Assembly: GCF_900638685.1 (NCBI RefSeq)
Contig: NZ_LR134533.1
Location: 1,302,001 to 1,366,000, forward strand
Reading direction: 5' to 3'
Length of the DNA stretch: 64,000 nt
Origin: Neisseria weaveri
Lineage (GTDB): Bacteria; Pseudomonadota; Gammaproteobacteria; Burkholderiales; Neisseriaceae
How positions within the stretch are numbered: position 1 is the stretch's first letter; each line of letters starts with the position of its first letter. The notes beneath the pieces are model-generated. The model had not been told where the DNA came from. It saw only the letters and a program-made list of their open reading frames with translations, and did not search any database. Shown here in pieces: positions 17,636 to 27,427 of this stretch. The translations under genes and the position numbers were made by a program.

Positions 17636-19132
17636 ATGGAAACATTGAATTATCTGTTTGCCGGTTTTGAGGTGGCATTGCTGCCGAAAAACCTGCTGTT
17701 GGCCTTAATCGGGGCATTTTTGGGTACGATTGTCGGCATGCTGCCGGGCTTGGGGCCGATTAACGGCGTGGCCATTCTGCTGCCGTTTGCTTATGCGCTG
17801 GGTTTGCCGCCCGAGTCGGCGTTGATTCTTTTGGCTGCCGTGTATTTGGGTTGTGAATACGGCGGCCGGATTTCGGCGATTCTGATTAATGTGCCGGGTG
17901 ATGCGGCGGCGATTATGTCTACGTTGGACGGTTATCCGCTGGCGAAACAGGGCAAGGCCGGTATTGCTTTGTCTTTGTCGGCAGCCAGCTCGTTTACGGG
18001 CAGTATGATTGCTACTATCGGCGTGGTGCTGTTTGCGCCTTTGTTGGCAAACTGGGCGATTGCGTTCGGCCCAGCGGAATATTTCGTGTTGATGGTGTTT
18101 GCGATTACCTGCCTGAGCGGGCTGGTCGGCGATCAGCCTGTGAAGACGGCGGTTGCGGCTTTAATCGGTTTGGCTTTGGCTACGGTGGGTGTGGACGCGG
18201 TAACGGGTGTGTACCGTTTTACTTTTGATTCGGTCAATCTTTCAGACGGCATTCAATTTACCACGATTGTGATCGGTTTCTTCAGTATCAGCGAAATTCT
18301 GATTATGTTGGAACATACCGAAAAAGGCCAAAAGGCTTTGGAGCAGGGTAAACGGGCGTTGTTTAACGCCAAAGAGTTTCTGTTCAGTTTCGGTGCGATG
18401 GTGCGCAGCGGTATCGTCGGCTTTTTTGTCGGCATTCTGCCGGGCGCGGGTGCGACGATTGCCAGTGCGATGACTTATACCAATGAGAAAAAGCTGGCCG
18501 GTAAAAACGGCAAGTTCGGCGAAGGCGATTTGCGCGGTATTGCGGCACCTGAAGCGGCAAACAATGCTTCTGCCTGCGGTTCGTTTATTCCGATGCTGAC
18601 TTTGGGCGTGCCGGGTTCGGGTACGACGGCGGTGATGATGGGCGCGTTGACTCTGTACAATATTACGCCCGGCCCGCAATTGTTCAGCGAACAGCCGGAT
18701 ATTGTGTGGGGCTTGATTGCTTCACTGTTTATCGGTAATGTGATTTTGCTGATATTGAATATTCCGCTGGTCGGCTTTTTTGCCAAATTGCTGAATGTGC
18801 CGAATTATATTTTGATTCCTGCGATTGCCGCGGTGAGTTTTGTCGGCGTGTATGCGATTCACAGTACGACATTCGATTTGGTGCTGATGGTGGCTTTGGG
18901 TATTCTGGGTTATCTGCTGCGTAAGCTGCATTTCCCGTTGTCGGCATTGATTTTGGGCTATGTGTTGGGCGAGTTGATGGAATCCAGCCTGCGCCGCGCC
19001 TTGTCGATTTCGCAAGGAGATGTGGGTATTCTGTTTCAAGGTTCGATTACCAAAGCCTTGTGGGTGTTGGCAGGATTGATGGTATTGCTGCCGTTGTTCC
19101 GTTGGATCCGCAAGCGTAAACAGCCGGTATAA
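17636..19132 (+). CDS. tctA: Tripartite tricarboxylate transporter, large membrane subunit TctA
   Basis: A 498-residue inner-membrane protein with about eleven or twelve helices that forms the translocation path with TctB. Signatures are GTIVGMLPGLGPINGVAILLP near residue 30, YGGRISAILINVPGDAAA, the second repeat VGILPGAGATIAS, and SFIPMLTLGVPGSGTTAV. The internal duplication of the GxLPG(L/A)G motif is characteristic. ATG 17636 follows AAGGGGCG, 11 bases after tctB. A non-DUS terminator follows. Confidence 0.94.
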   Translation: METLNYLFAGFEVALLPKNLLLALIGAFLGTIVGMLPGLGPINGVAILLPFAYALGLPPESALILLAAVYLGCEYGGRISAILINVPGDAAAIMSTLDGYPLAKQGKAGIALSLSAASSFTGSMIATIGVVLFAPLLANWAIAFGPAEYFVLMVFAITCLSGLVGDQPVKTAVAALIGLALATVGVDAVTGVYRFTFDSVNLSDGIQFTTIVIGFFSISEILIMLEHTEKGQKALEQGKRALFNAKEFLFSFGAMVRSGIVGFFVGILPGAGATIASAMTYTNEKKLAGKNGKFGEGDLRGIAAPEAANNASACGSFIPMLTLGVPGSGTTAVMMGALTLYNITPGPQLFSEQPDIVWGLIASLFIGNVILLILNIPLVGFFAKLLNVPNYILIPAIAAVSFVGVYAIHSTTFDLVLMVALGILGYLLRKLHFPLSALILGYVLGELMESSLRRALSISQGDVGILFQGSITKALWVLAGLMVLLPLFRWIRKRKQPV

Positions 19133-19138
19133 AGAATA

Positions 19139-19167
19139 CAGCCACTTGATTCAAGTGGCTGTTTTTT
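19139..19167 (+). terminator. Rho-independent terminator after tctA
   Basis: CAGCCACTTGA and TCAAGTGGCTG pair with a tiny loop and are followed by TTTTTT that runs into a DUS copy. Confidence 0.9.
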
Positions 19168-19221
19168 CAGACGGCCTCTTAAGTTTGCATCAGCCGTATG
19201 CCGGATAAAAAGGTGGAAAAC

Positions 19222-20268
19222 ATGAAAATTCGATGGGCAGACTATATGCTCGGGCTGGCTGCCGTATCGGTCGGTGCTTTGGGCGCAGAATGGCTGGGCT
19301 GGCCGATACCGTGGCTGCTCGGACCTTTGCTGGTGAGCGCCGGATTAAGCGTCTGCGGTGTCGGAATACGGGCTTTACCCTTCGGCAGGCAGGCCGGGCT
19401 GACGGTCATCGGGATGTCGCTGGGGCTGTATTTTACTCCGCCGATGATTGCGTTGTTGTGGGATCACGCTTTGTGGATGCTCGGCGGCATGGTGTTTGCT
19501 GTTTTACTCGGTGTGATCGGCACATATAGCGTTTACCGCTTTGCCCGCGTGGATTTGAAAACGGCTTGGTTTGCTTCCGCAGTGGGCGGCGCAAGCGAGA
19601 TGGCTTATCTGGCCGGGCAATACGGTGCACGGGTTGATAAAGTGGTGGCCGCCCATTCTTTGCGCGTGTTGATGATTGTAACGATTGTGCCGTTTTTTTA
19701 TCAATTTATGGGCTATCACGGTTTGGACGACAGCGTGCTGCAAATCAACCGCACGGTAAATTGGGGCGGCCTGTTGTTGCTGATTCTTTGCTGCATTGCC
19801 GTCGGATGGCTGTTTTTATGGCAGAACTGGTCTAATCCGTGGACATTCGGCCCGTTGACTGCGGCCATGTTGCTCACGGCGGCAGAAATACATTTATCCG
19901 CCGTTCCCGAAGTGCTGTCCCATGCCGGGCAACTGTTGATCGGTTGGGCGCTCGGTACCAAATTCGGCCCCGACTTTTTCCGCAGCGCCCCCAGATTGTT
20001 GGCCGTAACGGCGGTGGTTGTGATTATCGGTTTGGGCTTGACGGCTTTGTTCAGCTACGGTTTGAGCTTGGTAACGGACATCCCTTTTCCGACTTTGGGT
20101 TTGGGTTTGGCACCGGGCGGCGTGGCGGAAATGACGGTAACGGCAAAAGTATTGCATTTGGGTGTTCCCGTCGTTACCGCTTTTCATGTTTGCCGTATGA
20201 TTGCCGTTGTCGGTACGGCAGGTTGGTTTAGCCGTTTAATCGAACGCAAATGGCCTGAACAGCGTTAA
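19222..20268 (+). CDS. AbrB-family membrane transporter
   Basis: A 348-residue inner-membrane protein with about ten helices and the duplicated GLGLAPGGVAEMTVTA / SAVGGASEMAYLAGQYGARVD motifs of the AbrB family. Members have been annotated as ammonia monooxygenase-like or as putative regulators or transporters. Their substrate is unknown. ATG 19222 is preferred over ATG 19198 because AAGGTGG lies just before it. The position after tctCBA suggests a related transport role. The terminator at 19139-19167 makes it a separate unit. Confidence 0.8.
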   Translation: MKIRWADYMLGLAAVSVGALGAEWLGWPIPWLLGPLLVSAGLSVCGVGIRALPFGRQAGLTVIGMSLGLYFTPPMIALLWDHALWMLGGMVFAVLLGVIGTYSVYRFARVDLKTAWFASAVGGASEMAYLAGQYGARVDKVVAAHSLRVLMIVTIVPFFYQFMGYHGLDDSVLQINRTVNWGGLLLLILCCIAVGWLFLWQNWSNPWTFGPLTAAMLLTAAEIHLSAVPEVLSHAGQLLIGWALGTKFGPDFFRSAPRLLAVTAVVVIIGLGLTALFSYGLSLVTDIPFPTLGLGLAPGGVAEMTVTAKVLHLGVPVVTAFHVCRMIAVVGTAGWFSRLIERKWPEQR

Positions 20269-20367
20269 AGGCATCGGGATTTTTCATGTCGATTGGCTTG
20301 AGACAGGCGGAAATTTCTAAGGTGTTTAATATCTGCAAATTTGAATTTACCGCTGTTTGAAAAAATA

Positions 20368-20431
20368 AGGCCGTCTGAAAAATTAAGGCCGTCTGAAAAT
20401 TAAAAGCCGTCTGAAATTTCAGACGGCTTTT
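20368..20431. terminator. Tandem and inverted DUS cluster
   Basis: Three DUS copies in the same direction (the third reading AAGCCGTCTGAAA) are followed by one inverted copy, which pairs with the third. It separates convergent abrB-like and ntrX genes and can terminate in both directions. Confidence 0.82.
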
Positions 20432-20449
20432 GAGGTTCCAATACGGTCA

Positions 20450-21727
20450 TTATTCAGGATCGTTTTTGCTGCGGCGGGAGAATTGAATGCCCAGCTGTTT
20501 CAGTTTGCGGTAAAGGTGGGTTCGTTCCAGCCCCACTTTTTGCGCCACGCGACTCATGTTTTGGCCTTCTTGGGCAATATGGTATTCAAAATAGCGGCGT
20601 TCCAGCTCTTCACGCAATTCGCGCAGAGGCATATTGAAATTGAAGCCGCCGACCATTTCCGAAGACGGGCCGGGATTGAGTTGGCCTAAGGCGATGTTGA
20701 CCGCGTGATCGGACACTTCGTCGTTTTCGGCGGTTAAGGTCAGGTTTTTGATAACGCTGTGCAGCTGATCCAGATTGCCCGGCCAATCGTATTGGCGAAG
20801 AATATTCAGAGCGGCAGTGCTGAATTTTACCATCGGTATTTTTTGCGTTTCCGCCAGCTCTGTCAGAATTTGGTTAACCAAAAATACGATATCGTCAGGC
20901 TGGCTGCGCAACGGCGGAATATTGACGGTTAGGCCGGAAATGATGTCCAAGAGTTTGCTGTCTTGGGCCGGATTTTCGGCAAGTTCGGCGGTTGTGCGGC
21001 TGCTGGCGCAGATAATGCGTGTGTTGTAGCGGTCGGCCTTGCTCAGCAGAAAAGAGATGCCTTGTTGGATGTTTTTGCTGTATTGGGAAATGTCGTCCAG
21101 ATAAAGCACGCCGCCGCTGGCTTTTTGCAGCAGTTCGAGCGGGGTGTCGACAATGTATTCGGTTTTGCCCGGTTCGACCCAAGGTGTGCCGTTTTTTTGG
21201 AAGTAGCGGGCAACCAGCTTGAACGGCGAGCCGGTTTCGCCTACCAGTAAAACGGGTTTGTTTTGCTTGGCGGCGGCTTCTAATGTGCGGTTGAGTTCTT
21301 GAATGACGGGGCTGTTGCCCAGTTTGTCCAGCGATAAGCCTGAAGCGGCCTGCATTTCGCTGTATTTTAAGGCGCGCTCGACCGTGCTCAACAGTTTTTG
21401 CAGGGCAATGGGTTTTTCTAAGAAGTCTAAAGCACCGATTTTGGTGGCTTCCACTGCGGTGTCGATACTGGCGTGACCGCTCATCATGACAACGGGCATA
21501 TTGAGTTGTCCGTTTTTCGCCCATTCTTTCAATAGGGTAATGCCGTCGCAATCGGGCATCCAGATGTCCAGCAAAACCATGGAGGGACGGGTTTGATGGC
21601 GCAGCTGCCGGGCTTCTTCGGCGTTTTCGGCCAGCGTTACCGTATAACCTTCGTCTTGAAGGATTTCCGATAATAAATCGCGTATGCCGATTTCATCATC
21701 TACAATTAAAATATCACTGCTTCGCAT
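20450..21727 (-). CDS. ntrX: Response regulator NtrX with degenerate AAA+ domain
   Basis: A 425-residue regulator paired with NtrY. The receiver domain has the acidic pocket D10-D11, phospho-acceptor D54 and K105. The central domain aligns with sigma-54 activators, but its Walker A reads GETGSPFK (163-170) instead of GESGTGKE, and the GAFTGA loop that contacts sigma-54 is absent. A Fis-type helix-turn-helix lies near residues 393-416 (MSRVAQKVGLERTHLYRKLKQLGI). It should therefore bind DNA without driving sigma-54 transcription. This fits the loss of functional RpoN in Neisseria. NtrYX in N. gonorrhoeae is linked to respiratory and redox gene control. It overlaps the ntrY end by 14 bases. Confidence 0.92.
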   Translation of the reverse strand: MRSSDILIVDDEIGIRDLLSEILQDEGYTVTLAENAEEARQLRHQTRPSMVLLDIWMPDCDGITLLKEWAKNGQLNMPVVMMSGHASIDTAVEATKIGALDFLEKPIALQKLLSTVERALKYSEMQAASGLSLDKLGNSPVIQELNRTLEAAAKQNKPVLLVGETGSPFKLVARYFQKNGTPWVEPGKTEYIVDTPLELLQKASGGVLYLDDISQYSKNIQQGISFLLSKADRYNTRIICASSRTTAELAENPAQDSKLLDIISGLTVNIPPLRSQPDDIVFLVNQILTELAETQKIPMVKFSTAALNILRQYDWPGNLDQLHSVIKNLTLTAENDEVSDHAVNIALGQLNPGPSSEMVGGFNFNMPLRELREELERRYFEYHIAQEGQNMSRVAQKVGLERTHLYRKLKQLGIQFSRRSKNDPE

Positions 21728-23843
21728 AAGTTTCTACCAATCCGGGCAAGACGATTTTCACGCATGCGCCACCTTCCGGGAGGTTGCTCAGGCTGATGCG
21801 GCCGCCATGCTCTTCAATAATTTTTTTCACTACGGGCAAACCCAAGCCGGTTCCTGTCGGCTTGTCGGTTACATAAGGCTCGAATGCGTTATGAAGCATT
21901 TCTTTGCTGAAGCTTTTTCCGTTATTGCTTACGGTTAGTGTAATTTGTTGTTCATTATTTTGTTGAGTACGGACTTGAACGTGTGGTGATACTGTATCAG
22001 CGGCAGCTTCGGCTGCATTTTTAAAAATATTGTGTAATACCTGACGCATGGACACGGTATCTGCTGCCACAAATATAGGTATATTACTCAAATCGGCTGT
22101 AAATGTACACTTGCCGCCTTCATATAAGAGCAAAACTTCTTCTACCAATTGGTTTAGGTCTTGCCTTTCCAGCCGCAGTGAGGGCGAGCGTGCATAGTTT
22201 CGGAACGCTTCGACCATTTCTTTTAATGCGGCCACCTGTTTGACGATGGTGTCTGTTGAGCGGATAAGGATTTGAGCGTCTTGTCCGTCCAATTTTCCAT
22301 GCAATTTCCATGCCAGTCTCTCTGCGGACAATTGAATCGGCGTCAGCGGATTGCGGATTTCGTGAGCAAGCCGCTTGGCCACTTCGCCCCAAGCGGCTTC
22401 TTTTTGCGCGCGTACCAGGGCGGTAATGTCGTCAAATACGATGACGATGCCGTTGCCGCTGTCTTCGGGAAGAGGCGTGGCTTTGGCAAGCAGGATTTTG
22501 GATTCGTCCGGTGCAGTGTAGGGAATCTGTATGGGCGTATTGCTGTCGGCGGTATCGATGATGGCAGCCAGAGTTTCGGATAATACGGCTTGTTGGGGCG
22601 ATTGTTTGGACCAGTCGTGCCAGCTGCTGCCGAGCATGTGTGTTAAAGAAGTTCCGAGGATGTTTTCCGCGCTTTGGTTGTAGGTTTTCAGACGGCATTC
22701 TTCGTCTATGGTGATAACGCCGGTGGTTAAGCTTTCCAATACGCATTCCAGATAATGACGGGCGGCTTCTTGTTGGAGCCGGTTGCGTTCGCTGGCGGTT
22801 TTGGCAATGGCAAGCTGTTCGGTCATGTGGTTAAAGAGTTGGGTGAGACGGCCGAATTCGTCGTTGCGGAAAATCGGGCGGCGTTGGCTGAAGTCGCCTT
22901 GGGCCACCGCGCGTGCGCCTTCTGCTAGCGAGAGTACGGGTTCGACAAAGCGTCGGGCGAAATACAGGGCAGTCGTTAATGCCAGCATAATAGCCAGTAA
23001 TGTGGCAATTAATAATGTGACTAAGAAGAAAGTTTGCAGGCCTTGTTTGGTGTAGGCCAGTTCGGCGTATTTGGCGCGCGCGGCTTCAATCAGCAATGCG
23101 TCTTGCGCCACATTTTCGGGAATAGGCTGGCGGAAAAACAGGGCGTGGTTTTTGTGTGTGCCGGTATTTAAAACCAGCCAGCCTTGTGCATACAGCGTAT
23201 TGTTGATGTTGGTAATTTCTCTGGCTGAACCGGATTCTGCCAAGAGCTCCAGTGTTTCTGGATCGGGTCTGGGATCGCTGAGCCGGTTTGGATTGTATGC
23301 CGTATAAATGGTTTGATTGTTGAGATTGTAAATGGCGGCTTGGCTGAATTCGCGTGCCGTTTGCGATTGCGCCAACGCTTGGTTGATGCTGCTGCCTTGT
23401 CGGGCGGCTTGGATTAAGGCTGTCTGAATCGGTTCGGCCTTGCGCATGCTGTTATCCAAAGCGAGATTCAGGGCGGATTTGCTTAAATTCAGGCTGCGTT
23501 CCAAAGCTTCGCTGGTGTCGTTGCCGAACCATGAGTTGATGCTGTTTGAAATAAATTGTGCGGAAACGCCGAAAAGAAACAGGCCGGGCAGAATGGCTAC
23601 GACGGTAAACATGCCGGCCAGCCGTCGGGCGATTTGCGATCCGAACAGTCCGTGTTTTTTATCGCGCATCAGCAGCCAGACGTATCGCAGTAAAACGGCA
23701 GACAAAATGCCGATAAATACGGCGCTGACGGCGATAATCCACCAGAAGTAATCTCCCAGATTACTGTTTTTCATGGTGGCTTCGGTAAGCGAATATAGGG
23801 AAATGACGGCAAGTAGGGCGGCGAGGGGCAGGAAGTAGCGCAT
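21714..23843 (-). CDS. ntrY: Sensor histidine kinase NtrY
   Basis: A 709-residue inner-membrane sensor kinase. Two N-terminal helices and a third near residue 90 precede a periplasmic loop. A helix near residue 270-295 leads to a HAMP domain, then a PAS domain (LESLTTGVITIDEECRLKTYN), the HisKA box with phospho-histidine H494 in AKRLAHEIRNPLTPIQLSAERLAWK, and the ATPase domain ending GTGLGLPVVKKIIEEHGG. It phosphorylates NtrX. It starts at ATG 23843 only three bases after the DUF4390 gene, consistent with one leftward operon. Confidence 0.93.
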   Translation of the reverse strand: MRYFLPLAALLAVISLYSLTEATMKNSNLGDYFWWIIAVSAVFIGILSAVLLRYVWLLMRDKKHGLFGSQIARRLAGMFTVVAILPGLFLFGVSAQFISNSINSWFGNDTSEALERSLNLSKSALNLALDNSMRKAEPIQTALIQAARQGSSINQALAQSQTAREFSQAAIYNLNNQTIYTAYNPNRLSDPRPDPETLELLAESGSAREITNINNTLYAQGWLVLNTGTHKNHALFFRQPIPENVAQDALLIEAARAKYAELAYTKQGLQTFFLVTLLIATLLAIMLALTTALYFARRFVEPVLSLAEGARAVAQGDFSQRRPIFRNDEFGRLTQLFNHMTEQLAIAKTASERNRLQQEAARHYLECVLESLTTGVITIDEECRLKTYNQSAENILGTSLTHMLGSSWHDWSKQSPQQAVLSETLAAIIDTADSNTPIQIPYTAPDESKILLAKATPLPEDSGNGIVIVFDDITALVRAQKEAAWGEVAKRLAHEIRNPLTPIQLSAERLAWKLHGKLDGQDAQILIRSTDTIVKQVAALKEMVEAFRNYARSPSLRLERQDLNQLVEEVLLLYEGGKCTFTADLSNIPIFVAADTVSMRQVLHNIFKNAAEAAADTVSPHVQVRTQQNNEQQITLTVSNNGKSFSKEMLHNAFEPYVTDKPTGTGLGLPVVKKIIEEHGGRISLSNLPEGGACVKIVLPGLVETYAKQ

Positions 23844-23846
23844 GGG

Positions 23847-24440
23847 TTACTCCCGGATAACCGTCAAAGGTTTCCAACCTGAATCCAATTGCCAGTTTTT
23901 TGAAGTCAGGGCGTTGATTTGAAAGGGTTTGGGTAGTTGCGCCGTGCTGAGTGTCAAGCGTATTTCCGCTTTGGTTTCCGCAGCAGACACTTTATTTAAG
24001 GTGCCGGTGTTTAATACGTGCCAGTTGGCAATGGAGCCGACGGCTTTAAGTGCGGATTCCAAGCTGTTGTATTCGGTTGAGAAAGTGCCTACGCTGACGC
24101 GGTAGCGGCTGGTCAACGGATGGTAAGAAAGTTTGTAGGCCACGGCATGGCTGTTGCCGATCACTTGTCCGATTTTGAATTTGTAGGCGGCTAAGGTTGG
24201 TGACGAAAGTTGGAAGCTCAGTGAAAAATGCAGGGGAACGCCTTGAATCAAAACGTGTTTGAGCTGGTCTGGCAGTTCCGTTTGAAAGCGGCTGCTGATG
24301 GCAAGCTGGCCTTTGGGGGTGATTTGGGCTTTTGCGCGGGTTATGTTGATGCCTTCTGCGGCCGCCTGAAAAGAGACGGCCAGCAGAATGGGCAGCAACA
24401 GCAGTTTAATGCTTTTGTATAAGCGCGTAATAAAAGCCAT
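23847..24440 (-). CDS. DUF4390 family secreted protein
   Basis: A 197-residue protein with a signal peptide (MAFITRLYKSIKLLLLPILLAVSFQAAAEG). It belongs to the family usually found between rsmB and ntrY in beta-proteobacteria and named DUF4390. Typical words are LPDQLKHVLIQGVPLHFSLSFQL and KLSYHPLTSRYRVSVG. ATG 24440 is preferred because the signal peptide starts there; an in-frame ATG at 24467 would add a polar extension. The start lies inside the 3' end of rsmB, suggesting translational coupling. Function is unknown. A role linked to the NtrY sensor is a guess from position only. Confidence 0.82.
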   Translation of the reverse strand: MAFITRLYKSIKLLLLPILLAVSFQAAAEGINITRAKAQITPKGQLAISSRFQTELPDQLKHVLIQGVPLHFSLSFQLSSPTLAAYKFKIGQVIGNSHAVAYKLSYHPLTSRYRVSVGTFSTEYNSLESALKAVGSIANWHVLNTGTLNKVSAAETKAEIRLTLSTAQLPKPFQINALTSKNWQLDSGWKPLTVIRE

Positions 24441-25665
24441 CTTGGTGTTTGTTGGGTAATAAGACATGTGATGAGATCAGCTCGGCATCATCATGTCGGT
24501 TTAAAAATTTTTGTAATTGCTGTTCGTTTTCTTCAACAAAAATGGAACAGGTCGCCAACAGCATTTTGCCGTTTTCCGTCAGGGTTTGCCAAAGCGTGTC
24601 GAGCAGGGCTTCCTGCTGACGGGCGGTTTTGGCGGCATCTCCCGGACGCCGCAGCCATTTGATGTCGGGATTGCGGCGGACGACGCCGGAGGCGGTGCAG
24701 GGTACGTCGGCCAGAATGACATCGAAATTTTGCTTATCATACCATGCGTTTAAGTCTTGTGCGTCTGCGCACTTGAGTGAGGCTGTCTGAAATTTCAAGC
24801 GTTCCAGATTGCTTTGTACGCGTTGCAGTCGGACGGGGTCGATATCCAGCGCGGTCACGTGGCAGTCGGCAAGCTCCAGCAAATGCCCGGTTTTTCCACC
24901 GGGTGCGGCGCAGGCATCAAGAATGCGGTCGCCGTTTTGGGGATTGATGAGATAGCCGGCTTGTTGTGCGCCGAAATCTTGTACGGATACGAGGCCGTCT
25001 GAAAAACCGGGCAGTTGGCCGACAGGTACGGCTTCTTCAAGCATGACTGCATAATCGTCCAAAGCTTTGGCGTTGATGCCGTGCTCTGCGAGTATGCTTA
25101 AATATTGCTCGGCATTGCTGCGGCGGCGGTTGACGCGTAATGTCATCGGCGGGCGGTCTTGCAGTGCGGCGGCAATATTGTGCCAATGTTTGGGGTAGTG
25201 GTTTTTCAGATAGTCGATCCACCACTCCGGCAGATTGTATTTGGCAACATTATTGTGTTTGCAGGCGGTGTTGAGTTTGTCTTTTTCGCGCAGAAACCGG
25301 CGCAGAATCGCATTGGCGAAGGAGCGGTATTGTCCTTTGCCGATTTTCCCGATGGCTTCGACGGCTTCGTTGACGACGGCGTGCGGTGCATTGCGGGTAT
25401 GGTTCAGCTGGTAGAGTGCCGCCAACAGCAGGCTTTCCAACTGGGGATTGTCGATGGGTTTGTTTAACATTTTGCCGAGCATGAAGCGCAGGCTGCCGCC
25501 GTGGCGTTGGCAGCCGTAGGCAATGTCTTGCAAGGCGCCGCTTTCTTGGGGAGTCAAATCAGGGTGTTTGCTGCGGATGTCGGTTAAAACGTCTTGCAGG
25601 TTTTGGCCGGCAGCAACGGCGGCGATGCTTTGTGCAGCCAGTTTTTGGGCAAGTGCCATACTCAT
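24406..25665 (-). CDS. rsmB: 16S rRNA (cytosine-967-C5)-methyltransferase RsmB
   Basis: A 419-residue SAM-dependent methyltransferase of 16S rRNA. The N-terminal NusB-like RNA-binding domain (residues about 5-140) is followed by the catalytic domain with DACAAPGGKTGHLLELA. Catalytic cysteines are visible as C323 in VPCTASGVVRRNPDIKW and C373 in ATCSIF. The start ATG overlaps the fmt stop by four bases, so rsmB is translationally coupled to fmt. Confidence 0.95.
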   Translation of the reverse strand: MSMALAQKLAAQSIAAVAAGQNLQDVLTDIRSKHPDLTPQESGALQDIAYGCQRHGGSLRFMLGKMLNKPIDNPQLESLLLAALYQLNHTRNAPHAVVNEAVEAIGKIGKGQYRSFANAILRRFLREKDKLNTACKHNNVAKYNLPEWWIDYLKNHYPKHWHNIAAALQDRPPMTLRVNRRRSNAEQYLSILAEHGINAKALDDYAVMLEEAVPVGQLPGFSDGLVSVQDFGAQQAGYLINPQNGDRILDACAAPGGKTGHLLELADCHVTALDIDPVRLQRVQSNLERLKFQTASLKCADAQDLNAWYDKQNFDVILADVPCTASGVVRRNPDIKWLRRPGDAAKTARQQEALLDTLWQTLTENGKMLLATCSIFVEENEQQLQKFLNRHDDAELISSHVLLPNKHQDGFYYALIQKH

Positions 25666-26585
25666 AACAATGTGCCTTTTTCAATGGTTCGGCCTGCCGC
25701 AAAGGCTTCGATGGACATGCGTTTGCTGCCGGCGGGTTGCAGTTCGGTAATATTTAGTGCTTTTTCGCCACAGGCAACGGTGAGGCCGTCTGAAGAACAG
25801 GATAAAACGGTTCCGGGTTTGCCGCTTTGGTCAATGACTGCGGCACGCCAGATTTTCATGGGTTTGCCTTGATATTCTACCCAAGCGGCCGGAACAGGAT
25901 TGAAAGCCCGGATTTTTCTTTCGATGGTTTCGGCATTTTCCTGCCAGTTGATTCGGGCTTCTTCTTTGTTCAGTTTTTGGGCGTAGGTCACGCCGTTTTC
26001 GGGTTGGGGTGTGCGGTTCAGACGGCCTGTTGTTTGCAGTTGTTGTAAATCGGCAACAATGGCTTGTGCGCCAAGTTGTGCCAAGGCATCGTGAACTTCG
26101 TTTGCGGTATCGCTGCTTTTGATGGCGTAGCGGTGTTCGCTGACCACATCTCCGGTATCGAGCCCGACATCCATTTGCATAATGCATACGCCGGTTTCTT
26201 TGTCGCCCGCTTCAATGGCCCGCTGTATCGGCGCGGCACCGCGCCAGCGCGGTAAAAGCGAGGCGTGGATATTCAGGCAGCCGTGGGCGGGAATGTTTAA
26301 GACGGCCTCGGGAAGAATCAGGCCGTAGGCGGCAACGACCATAACGTCGGCATTTTGTGCGCTCAGCAGGTTTTGCGCTTCTTCGTTGCGCAGACTTTGC
26401 GGTTGGGCAACAGTCAGCCCTAATTCGAGTGCAGCCTGTTTGACCGGGCTGGCTTGCAGCTGCATACCGCGTCCTTTGGGACGGTCGGGTTGGGTTAACA
26501 CGAGAGGGATGTCGAAGCCGGCAGCGGCAATGGCTTTCAGTGCCAGGGCGGCAAAGTCGGGAGTTCCTGCAAAGATGACTTTCAT
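25662..26585 (-). CDS. fmt: Methionyl-tRNA formyltransferase
   Basis: A 307-residue enzyme that formylates initiator methionyl-tRNA with 10-formyl-tetrahydrofolate. Signatures are MKVIFAGTPDFAALAL at the start, the active-site stretch LNIHASLLPRWRGAAPIQRAI and the MDVGLDTGDV loop. The C-terminal domain carries the tRNA-binding surface. It follows def on the same strand, and the two enzymes add and later remove the formyl group. A DUS lies within the coding region near 26014-26027. A widely spaced DUS pair lies in the def-fmt gap. Confidence 0.96.
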   Translation of the reverse strand: MKVIFAGTPDFAALALKAIAAAGFDIPLVLTQPDRPKGRGMQLQASPVKQAALELGLTVAQPQSLRNEEAQNLLSAQNADVMVVAAYGLILPEAVLNIPAHGCLNIHASLLPRWRGAAPIQRAIEAGDKETGVCIMQMDVGLDTGDVVSEHRYAIKSSDTANEVHDALAQLGAQAIVADLQQLQTTGRLNRTPQPENGVTYAQKLNKEEARINWQENAETIERKIRAFNPVPAAWVEYQGKPMKIWRAAVIDQSGKPGTVLSCSSDGLTVACGEKALNITELQPAGSKRMSIEAFAAGRTIEKGTLL

Positions 26586-26762
26586 GTTCGGGTCTTTCGT
26601 GGCTGTGTTTTTTCAGACGGCCTTAGGTTGTTTTGCCGGGAAAGTTTCAGCCTGCACGCGGCAGGCTGGGAAAGGAAATCTGTCGGGCCTGGGTTGTTTT
26701 GAGTATGAGGCCGTCTGAAAAATGGTTGTGAGAGAAAGCGGCGTGCCGTATATCCGGCAGAA

Positions 26763-27263
26763 TCAGAGCTGCTTCGCCCGTTTTTTCAATTTGGTTTTGA
26801 TGCGGTTTTGTTTAAGCTGTGAAAGGTGTTCGACAAATACTTTACCCATTAAATGATCCAATTCGTGTTGGATACAGATGGCTAACAGGCCGTCTGCTTC
26901 CAAAGTGAATTTTTGTCCTTTTTCATCAAGTGCTTCCACGATGACGTGCTCGGCACGGGTAACGGTGTCGTAAATACCCGGCACGGACAGGCAGCCTTCT
27001 TCATAGGTAGTTTCACCGTCTTTGTGGGTGATAATCGGATTGATGAATACGCGCGGTTCGTTGCGCTCTTCGCTCAAGTCCATCACGACAACGCGCTCGT
27101 GGACGTCAACCTGCGTTGCGGCCAGGCCGATACCGTTGGCCTCGTACATGGTTTCAAACATATCGGCCACCAAAGTGCGGATGCGGTCGTCGATTTCGGC
27201 CACCGGTTTGGCAACAATATGCAGACGTTCGTCCGGATATTTCAGAATATTTAATAAAGCCAT
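26763..27263 (-). CDS. def: Peptide deformylase
   Basis: A 166-residue metalloenzyme that removes the N-formyl group from nascent proteins. All three family motifs are present: [17 protein letters not shown] (metal-binding cysteine) and HELDH at residues 133-137. Length is standard. The ribosome site is weak. It is the first gene of the leftward def-fmt-rsmB-DUF4390-ntrY-ntrX run and divergent from the LysM gene. Confidence 0.96.
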   Translation of the reverse strand: MALLNILKYPDERLHIVAKPVAEIDDRIRTLVADMFETMYEANGIGLAATQVDVHERVVVMDLSEERNEPRVFINPIITHKDGETTYEEGCLSVPGIYDTVTRAEHVIVEALDEKGQKFTLEADGLLAICIQHELDHLMGKVFVEHLSQLKQNRIKTKLKKRAKQL

Positions 27264-27427
27264 AATTTTAGGGATGATTCCAATAAGTAACAGTGTATTT
27301 TTGCGCTATGATATCAGTAATATTCAGTGATAAAATAACGGATGTTCGAATTTTAGTACATACGGGGCGTTTCGGCCTATTGTTATTATTAATTGATGAT
27401 AAAGTAAATTGATTTCAAGGGGAGTGC

